From the NCBI GenBank assembly GCA_052171895.1, contig JBQMRN010000017.1:1-24777 (forward strand): a stretch of 24,777 nucleotides of DNA. The letters are read 5' to 3'. Position numbers and translations under genes: made by a program. The stretch is from Arsenophonus sp052171895. Its GTDB lineage: Bacteria; Pseudomonadota; Gammaproteobacteria; Enterobacterales; Enterobacteriaceae. Positions 18,278 through 24,777 of this stretch are shown here, in pieces (the stretch's first letter is position 1; every line of letters begins with the position of its first letter). Under the pieces are notes generated by a model. It was not told the origin of the DNA and ran no database searches. It saw only the letters and a list, made by a program, of their open reading frames with translations.

Positions 18278-19257
18278 AGAAACAGGCATGATTGTATTAA
18301 ATAATGCGATAAATCGTGAGTTAGTTTTATTTATTAATAAAAATGACCTTTTGGATAAACACTTATGCAAAGGAATTAGCCTGCAATATTGGAGACTATT
18401 TAAAGTCATTTACTCGATGGCACATCCTTGTCTAATGACAGATTAACTCTATTCGTTGATAGAGAAACTCCGTTAATAGATATTGCAAGGGTATTTATCG
18501 GGACTTCACTTAAACTAGATAAAATAAATATTATCAGTAAATATCTGCTTACGCAGATTCATCTATACCCTGCCATCCAGGGCCATCAGGATATTTCTTC
18601 TTCCCGAGAAGACTCTTATCAATTTTCTTTGTGGTTTAGCTCTATAGGATGTTAATCTTTTTGACGGAGTCCCTTGAATTTTTACGGTATAGTAAAAAAG
18701 ATAAAATTGAACCGACAGTAGATTTTTTATCTCCTGAGTTTATAGATCACTAACAGCAATCCGATAAATGGCAAAAAAATTTAATAAAAGTACCTGTAAA
18801 AATGGGGGATGCGATTGCATTTGATTCAAGAATTTGGCACCGTAGTGCGCAAAACACTTCAGGCAAAAATCTATTTGCATTAGTTACACGTTGCAGTCGA
18901 AGTAATAATCCATTATTCCTTGATATACCGGAAAGAATCTCAGCCTATTTTGGAATGTGGACATGTGCAAAAGTGACAGAATCACTATTAAAAAAAGGAC
19001 TAGAAAATTATCACAGCAAGCTGTATGTACTGATTTTACAACAATTATTAAATTATGGCAAAAACAATTAACTTACCAGAAAAAGCTCCCATTTTATATC
19101 AATACCAACCAAACAAAAAAAGCCCTAAAGTGGGTCTCTATTCTCAATTATGCCGCCTCCTACCACAATGGAGGCGACGCCCAAAGGTAAAATCTATGCA
19201 CATTTATGGTACAACCTTTTAAGGCCAATAAATCAATGGCTCAATACGAACGAATAA
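18252..19257 (+). pseudogene. PhyH dioxygenase pseudogene (copy C)
   Basis: Full length against the intact gene, with the ATG kept (18,252-18,254) and the stop kept (19,255-19,257). Frameshifts near 18,340, 18,450 and 18,560-18,580 (a small insertion next to the HxD motif), a stop at ~18,750 and a one-base loss near 19,008 break it. The distal WHRSAQNTSGKN segment remains clear at 18,835-18,870. It is less decayed than the methyltransferase pseudogene upstream. Confidence 0.9.
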
Positions 19258-19289
19258 AAATCCCATTTTATGAGGATAAGGTTAATACC

Positions 19290-20498
19290 ATGAAGTTAAG
19301 TCAAGAATTAACATTCTTGTTAAACCAAGAAGCTGATTGGCGCAATAATACGATAAACTTAAACGCATCAGAAAATTATACCAGCCAAATCATTAAAAAA
19401 CTCATCGGCTTACATACAAGTTATGATTTTTATGATTTTCCTCCTTCTGGAGGTGTCATTGTTGGACCCTGGTCTTTTTTTAATACGATTTACCTTCAAA
19501 TATCACAACCATATTAATCAACTGAGTGATAGTTTATTATCCTGTCCTACTTTAGATACCCGCGCTAAAGGAGGGCAATCAGCTGAAATAGCTGTATTAA
19601 CCGGATTGGTAAATAGTAACGACTACATCTTTTACGTACAAGAAAAAGATGGTGGACATTCATTTTGGATTAAATTTTATTTGTAAAAAAATAGGAATTG
19701 TATTAACTCCAATTTGTTTTGATAACCAAAATATCAAATAGATGTCGATAATACAATAAAAATAATGCGAAAAATTTGGAAAAAGGTGCCATCAAAAAAT
19801 TAATTATCCTAAGTCAAAGTTTTATTTTATGCCAAAACAACCCATCAAGTATTTTGTAGAAACGATAAAAAATAGCTTTTCTGATTGATACCGTGATCAC
19901 TTATGATATTTCCCACACCTTAGGGCTTATTATTGGTAAACAATTAATTAATCCAATCACACAAGGAGTGGATATCATCCATGGAAGTACTCATAAAACT
20001 TTTCTTGGTCCACAAAAAGGTATAATAGGATTTCCTATCTCATGCAATGAAAATATCAAAACAAATATAAAGGATGCCTTATCCCATGGTTTACAATCTA
20101 ACTGTGGGATATCAGAGGTATTAGCATTAGCAGCCACTTTAGAAGAGATGAAATTGTATGGGAAAGACTATGCTAAAACAACTTGCTTACATACAAAATA
20201 TTTAGCGAATCTATTAGATTTATCAGGTTTAAGTGTTGCAGGAAAACAATTTGGTTTTACAGAAACTCATCAAGTATGGGTTACCATTGGTACTGAACAA
20301 CAGGCATGGCAAGCCTGTTCTAAGCTACACAACGCAGGAATACGTGTCTATGCCAGCTTACCATTTGTTAATACTTGTGGACTAAGATTAGGCACAAATG
20401 CAATAACGCGTTTAGGTTTTTCGACAAATGAAATTAAAAAAGTTGACCAATGGATGGTAAATATTTTAGTTAATAAGCTAGATCGGAAAGGTATTTAA
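19290..20498 (+). pseudogene. SHMT-like pseudogene (copy C)
   Basis: High similarity to the copy A gene. Two single-A losses near 19,497-19,507, a 4-base duplication (CATT) near 19,658-19,666, an A-run loss near 19,795 and a 4-base insertion near 19,886 break the frame. The A run at 19,685-19,691 has seven A's, the length that keeps the frame open, where copy A has six. Glycine is kept at the position of Trp210 in copy A. The last ~20 codons differ from copy A and the original stop is lost. Confidence 0.9.
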
Positions 20499-20585
20499 TA
20501 ATATCTAAAATCTTATGCAAAAGTTTTCTATAAAAGGCGTTCACTTTATCTTTAAAAGTTAACTTGGCATGCAGTAGTATACTCA

Positions 20586-21625
20586 TTATCCATGTTTATC
20601 TAAGAAACGTTGAATAGCAGAACTATCTGTGTAAATATCATCCTGATTCATGCCTTGGTGAACAATCGCTCTAACTTTCTTATCATTTAATTCCAATAAA
20701 TGGATGCCTTTTCATTAGCTTATTAACAAGCTGATACGCTGTACATGAAGTGCCATATAATTGAAAATAACAATGTTAGTTTGTATCTCTTCAGGATTGA
20801 TCTCAATATATGAATGTCCTACTAATGACATCGCCAAGAATTTGGCATTTTCGTGATCATCAGTTAAACGCTCTATATTATTATCCAATGCGTAAAGGCA
20901 CCAGGCGGCTAAAATATCAACCTGATGCAGGTGCCTCCATGTTGAAATTTATAGTACCAAGCCTTATCAATAAAATCTTTGCTTCCACACAATACGGCTC
21001 CCATTGGAGCACCGAGTCCTTTTGAAAAATCTACCAAAACGGAATCAGTATAACGACAGATCTCTTTGGCAGAAATCATTGAAGAGACAACCGCATTAAA
21101 TAATCGTGCACCATCCATATGTACTGCCATCCCATGTTTTTAAGCAACCTGGTGAATAGCACATAAGCTTGATAGAGGCCAAACAGCCCTCCACCTAGAT
21201 TAGTGCTTTGTTCAATAGAACCTACACGCTCTCTATGAATATTAGAACTCTTTAGTTTGCCAAAAACTAACTCTAATTATTATACACTAAAAATACCTTT
21301 AAGACATTTAATACCTATTGGTGTTGCACTTACTAATCCTGCTGGAAACCCTGATACCAAGTTAGCTGCATGAGCATACTGGTCAAAGAAAATCCGATCA
21401 CCAGCACGGTCACACCATACACGGTAGCCTACCCAATTGGACATAGTGCCAGATGGCATAAAAACACTGGCTTCTTTACGCAACAAATGATAGACTCGTT
21501 CTATTAAAAGATTAACCATATGGTCTTTGCCAGCAACTTCATTACCTACTTCTTCTTTGATACATGGCTTTTCTCATTACCAACGTAGGGGTAAAATTTG
21601 TATAGATGAAAAGATCAATTTTTAT
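20586..21625 (-). pseudogene. ltaE: Threonine aldolase pseudogene (copy C)
   Basis: Convergent with the SHMT-like pseudogene, as in copy A. The start codon is ATA instead of ATG (21,625-21,623), although the GAGGAG ribosome binding site is preserved just upstream. Several small indels and a stop near 21,140 interrupt it. The HMDGARLFNA and DFSKGLGAPMG segments with the PLP lysine are readable at 20,990-21,130. At the two places where copy A is broken, this copy is intact: a GAC codon replaces the TAG, and the AAWCLYALDN frame is correct. The two copies therefore carry different, non-overlapping lesions. Confidence 0.9.
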
Positions 21626-21889
21626 TTTTACTCCTCAATAATATTAAATTCGACTATTGATATTGTTAATGCTTTATTTGTTCTGTGAGATAGCATTTAT
21701 CATACTAGGATAGTCGTAACTTTCTCTTTTAAAATTGTATGTAAATTCTTTTTTATTGTCGGCATATCTTTTTATCTCTGAAAATAAAAGGAAGAAAAAA
21801 TATAAAAACTATAGAAAATGATAATAATAAAAGAAAATAGAATGAAGAACGTTTTAAAAATTGTTGATTCTCTGATTATATAATCCTAC
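21626..21889. other. Aldolase leader region, copy C, and AT-rich flank
   Basis: Positions 21,626-21,830 match the leader of the copy A aldolase (963-1,223) with about the same order of blocks. The remainder to 21,889 is AT-rich and shows no gene. Confidence 0.6.
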
Positions 21890-22226
21890 AACGTTTTTTC
21901 TTTAGTCAGATAACGTACCATCTTCCGTTCTATTTGTTGAAGTTGTTTGGTTAATAGATTTTTATTGATGACTGTTTAAGTATTTCATTGATATTTTGTT
22001 TTTGTTGATCATATTTTATGATTTTCCGTTTCTCATTTGTTGATATTCAGTGGTGGGGTTCTTTAAGGCTATCAAGATATTCTTTTGCTTTATCCAGTGA
22101 TAAAGCTAATGTATTGAATTTATCTGTTTCTTTACCAAATGATTTGGCTATTTTCTTGACGTTTTTCTCTAGTTCGAGTTTGCTTCGAGTAAATTCATCT
22201 TACGGCTAATTTTACTCACTTCTACT
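21890..22226 (-). pseudogene. Decayed gene for a small coiled-coil protein
   Basis: Minus-strand reading gives charged helical pieces: a possible start MSKISRK near 22,226, then after a frame change a run with SKLELEKNVKKIAKSFGKET and ending LDSLK, then after a stop ISTNEKRKIIKYDQQKQ, then LLTKQLQQIERKMVRYL. All are on one strand and in order, which is unlike random sequence. No family is recognised; a plasmid mobilisation or partition accessory protein is one possibility. It is not present in copies A or B. Confidence 0.5.
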
Positions 22227-22300
22227 CACCTATAATTGTTTTTTTGTTGTGAGACAGACATTATTATTGCCTTACAGGCTTCACTATCACGCTGTACTGT

Positions 22301-22580
22301 GAGTATCCTTCAGAAATAAAGAAGCTGAAGAAAGATCGAGAAGAATTGCTAGCATTCTACAACTTCCCGTAATAGGTACTGGGGGTTTAATAAGAACGAG
22401 GAATCTGATTGAATCGGCTTTTCAACAGTGAGGCGTTGTTTATAACCCATAGTCAAGCAGATCAAAATTCTACTATTAGGTAGTTTCTAGCTTTTCTAAA
22501 CAGAAGAAAGTAGCTTAAATACCATTGAAAGGCTTGTTGTTCTCGAACTACAGTTCTTCGCGTGTAGGCTTCGCGTAGCC
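22301..22580. mobile_element. Second IS256-family transposase remnant, partly inverted
   Basis: Positions 22,301-22,440 on the plus strand encode YPSEIKKLKKDREELLAFYN, the same segment as 13,905-13,965. Positions 22,440-22,580 match the transposase C-terminal coding region (14,035-14,150) only in reverse complement, with a MVFKLL piece readable on the minus strand. The similarity to 14,200-14,270 that follows (22,605-22,680) is again direct. A segment of about 140 bases has therefore been inverted in place. Confidence 0.75.
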
Positions 22581-22996
22581 TTATTTAAGGATTGTAGAAC
22601 AGATTCAGCAAGCATGATATGGGGAGCCTTGCACGGGGAGACCCATATACACTAGATTTACTAATAACTCTAATATACTTTGGAGTAATTTACCCTATAG
22701 ATCTTTTCGTTAGTGTAAGCAGAAATGGTCATTTTGTTCTTATTCGTCAGGTCTGTCTCAGTCAAATTAGTTGTGTGTTTGTCCCATCTGTTTTCTGACA
22801 TGATTATTTTTATCGACGTTCAGCTTGGAAACACAGGCTGCGAATTTGTTATCAGAAAGAATGCATAAAATAGAAAATCAAGGCTTATTAAGAATAGCTT
22901 ATAGTGGTTAATATTTATAAAATTATGTTGTTAGGTTAAAAAACATACTATCCGATGATACTTTTAACTTACAACAAATGAACCAATAAACTGATT
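22581..22996. other. Region without a clear gene
   Basis: The first ~110 bases are shared with 14,160-14,280 as IS flank. A short open plus-strand run (22,804-22,914) encodes about 36 residues with a coding-like look (LETQAANLLSERMHKIENQG) and may be the 3' end of a lost gene. Near the end of the rep gene (about 22,995-23,019) a TCTATTTCC/GGAAAAATAGA stem could be a weak terminator for it. Confidence 0.4.
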
Positions 22997-23572
22997 CTAT
23001 TTCCATTTAGGAAAAATAGATGGCTTTTGATCTTCAATTAAATGGTGATTTAATTTTCTAACCATGAATGGGAAATGCTTTATTTCTAAAGATTCCCAAT
23101 CCTCTTTAGTCTTATCTTGCTCTTCCTCTGTAGTAATTATATTTGCAGAAAATGTAGCATATCTTCTGTTTTTGGTATCACTACACCAAAATACCTTTTC
23201 ATTTACAATATATGCATTTGCAGTGCCTATTTTTAAAATCTTAACCCATCTTTCATCTTCAAGGATCTTAATAGCTTTATGTATTGATTGCCGACTCACT
23301 TCTAATAATTGGCATAAAGCTTTTTGACTAATAACCACCCCATTTTGTCTATTCATCCGTTCGCCAAGTAACATTAAGATCTTTAAAGCCAAGCTACTTC
23401 TATCTGTCAATTTTCTAATTTCTTTCATTGCAGTTCTGCTTACTTGAACAAAGTTAGCAGCAACTTTATTAGCTCTTTCTTCAACTTGTTTTTTAGCTAA
23501 AATATCTAATAAACGTGATTTTTCTTCCCTTAATCTAGTCACTTCATCTAAGAGATTTTTTTCTGTAGGCAT
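22997..23572 (-). CDS. RepL-like winged-helix plasmid replication/copy-control protein
   Basis: A 191-residue cytosolic DNA-binding protein. Residues ~5-35 form a likely coiled coil (TRLREEKSRLLDILAKKQVE), ~55-80 a helical segment, ~82-105 a helix-turn-helix (SQKALCQLLEVSRQSIHKAI), and ~108-124 a wing ending in YIVNEKVFW, which resembles the RepL family's Y-x-(V/I)-N-P end. The C-terminal ~50 residues are charged. This fits RepL-type plasmid initiators, though a MarR-like or other winged-helix regulator cannot be excluded. The ribosome binding site before the ATG is weak. Upstream lies a TGTAAA-type palindrome (23,656-23,687), whose better-preserved pair is at 9,154-9,211, probably its own binding site. 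It is the only open gene here likely to support replication and shows no lesion. Confidence 0.75.
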   Translation of the reverse strand: MPTEKNLLDEVTRLREEKSRLLDILAKKQVEERANKVAANFVQVSRTAMKEIRKLTDRSSLALKILMLLGERMNRQNGVVISQKALCQLLEVSRQSIHKAIKILEDERWVKILKIGTANAYIVNEKVFWCSDTKNRRYATFSANIITTEEEQDKTKEDWESLEIKHFPFMVRKLNHHLIEDQKPSIFPKWK

Positions 23573-23579
23573 AACTAAG

Positions 23580-23690
23580 ATTATTAAGGTAAATTTAAGT
23601 TAACATTGAGTATAATATAAGTTTACATAATGTCAAATAAAAACAAGATAACATCTTCTTATATAAACCTCTTTGATTTACATAAGAAAC
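23580..23690 (-). promoter_or_regulatory. repL upstream region with eroded palindrome
   Basis: Holds a GTTTACATAATG half-site (23,621-23,632) and an imperfect palindrome, TTCTTATATAAACC...TTTACATAAGAA (about 23,656-23,687). The homologous block at 9,154-9,290 has two near-perfect palindromes. This is the likely promoter, operator and possibly origin for the repL-like gene. One palindrome unit has been lost here. Confidence 0.65.
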
Positions 23691-23814
23691 TCATAATTTA
23701 TTGAAATTTAGATAAAGTTTGACATTGCTTTATTTTAATCTATATGGGGGGAGAACGCAAAGCGATCGACCCTCAAAAAGAGCTTTCATGTAATTTTAGT
23801 GTTAAGGCATTTCT

Positions 23815-24777
23815 CTGTGTTAGTTCCATAGCTCTTCCGCTTCCATCGCTTTGGGTGTTTGTTCTTCCTCGCCTCGCTCCTGCGGTACGCCTCAGCTAAA
23901 GATGCGACGTGCGTTGGCGTGGGTTTAAATTATATGAAGTAATTCTTTTGATTTTAAAGCCACTAGAAAGCTTGTAGCAGCGTTTCTAAGTTTTAGCATG
24001 CAATTTTATGTATGGAATGAAAATGGCTTACAGAGGCCTACCTGAGTTTTTACGCATCGATATGTGAACGAAGCAAACTACTGAATTGACAGAAATCATG
24101 AAATCGCGCTCGTATCAATGCCTATTAAACAGGTTTTAAGCCTAGTGAGCCGTGAGAGTTCATCTCAACTACGAACTATTTATGATACGATCGTTGGATG
24201 CCTGAAAAAAAAGAATTCTTCAGCAATCTATGGCCACCATAGACACTTTAGCGCCGTGATGCGGAGCGGCCGATTAGCCGCGACATCGTAGTGTGTTGTG
24301 ACGCCACAAACGAACAATTACAAACCAATTGTGTAGTGAGTAGAGTACAGTAAAACTGCAAGGCTTTTTAGTGGCTAGCTAGAAGCATCGACTTGTGATT
24401 CCAAGTTTAGGCTGGCTTACACCATAAATGAATAAATTAGGGGGCTCATAGTGAATTTTACTATCAAGCGCTGATAAGAAACTTAAGACGATGAGAAGCA
24501 TTGCCTCATCAGTCTCAACATAACTACCGTGAACGTGGCTCTCTACGCTGACGAGCATCAGACGCGCTATAACGAGCATTACACGGCGTAAAGCACCGAT
24601 GAAAGAATTATGGCAGCTACTACGTGACGACAATCTGCCTGAGAGAGTTAGGATGAACAGCGTGCGCTACGTTGAATGCATGATAACGGTAAGTAAGTGA
24701 GTGGTTGGAAACCATACCACCACGAGTTAGAGCGTAAGTAATTTTCGATACCTTGATGAAGTGGCTCAAACAGAAAT
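23815..24777. repeat. Right terminal inverted repeat
   Basis: Reverse complement of 1-962, almost identical in the outer ~540 bases and more diverged inside. Between it and the rep operator (23,690-23,815) is a linker that is also found, diverged, at 9,030-9,154. A small hairpin, CTATGG-CC-CCATAG type, is complete here (about 24,228-24,242) and broken in the left copy. No supported gene. Confidence 0.93.

Noticed and set aside
22581..22700. Group II intron or retron fragment, suggested by GC-rich words shared with 14,160-14,280
   Set aside because: No reverse transcriptase motif and no domain V-like hairpin; the adjacent IS256 C-terminal coding region explains the repeat better.
23064..23327. 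Plus-strand frame opposite the repL-like gene
   Set aside because: A shadow; the minus strand encodes a coherent winged-helix protein.
1..24777. tRNA or rRNA genes
   Set aside because: I saw no cloverleaf with a GGTTCGAATCC-type arm and no conserved rRNA segment on either strand.
1..24777. Pure fold-back assembly artefact as explanation for the inverted structure
   Set aside because: The arms differ by many substitutions, indels, deletions and arm-specific genes, which a simple chimeric read would not give; the outermost repeats alone remain open to this doubt.

Overview
The window looks like a complete or nearly complete accessory replicon, probably a plasmid, of a host-restricted gammaproteobacterium such as an insect endosymbiont. 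This is inferred from the AT-rich sequence, the very large share of decaying genes, IS256-type transposase debris and one RepL-like winged-helix replication gene. No gene here identifies the species. The first and last ~960 bases are near-identical inverted repeats that begin exactly at the window ends. The replicon may therefore be linear with terminal inverted repeats, a circle opened at a large palindrome, or a fold-back assembly.

The body holds three copies (A, B, C) of one gene cluster. The ancestral order, readable in A and C, is: promoter, NAD-dependent epimerase, family-4 glycosyltransferase, radical SAM/SPASM enzyme, WG-repeat O-methyltransferase, PhyH dioxygenase, SHMT-like PLP enzyme, and a convergent low-specificity threonine aldolase. 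Copy A (about 1,000-8,640, operon on the minus strand) keeps the radical SAM, methyltransferase and PhyH genes open. Its SHMT gene has one homopolymer frameshift, and its aldolase, glycosyltransferase and epimerase are broken. Copy B (about 10,240-12,860, minus strand) is cut down to a radical SAM stub, the only intact glycosyltransferase and a broken epimerase. Copy C (about 14,850-21,800, operon on the plus strand) has the only intact epimerase; everything after it is a pseudogene. Six ancestral operon genes therefore appear as five intact copies plus one near-intact copy, spread over three decayed operons. Each operon retains the same promoter block.

Layout from left to right: terminal repeat (1-962); copy A; an internal copy of the inner terminal repeat plus the replication-gene upstream region with strong palindromes (8,666-9,290); a very AT-rich gene-free stretch (9,290-10,240); copy B; a 2-kb centre with an unrecognised decayed coding stretch and an IS256 transposase remnant, flanked by inverted repeats (12,860-14,525); copy C; a decayed coiled-coil gene and a second IS256 remnant (21,890-22,580); the repL-like gene (22,997-23,572) and its upstream palindrome; and the right terminal repeat. 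The order fits three repeats of one ancestral unit (terminal sequence, rep operator, rep, IS, cluster), arranged as A and B head to tail and C inverted.

The product of the cluster is unknown to me. Epimerase and glycosyltransferase point to a sugar. The aldolase and SHMT-like enzyme point to a beta-hydroxy or alpha-substituted amino acid. The radical SAM, dioxygenase and methyltransferase are tailoring enzymes. If the pathway still works, it must be run from genes on three different copies.
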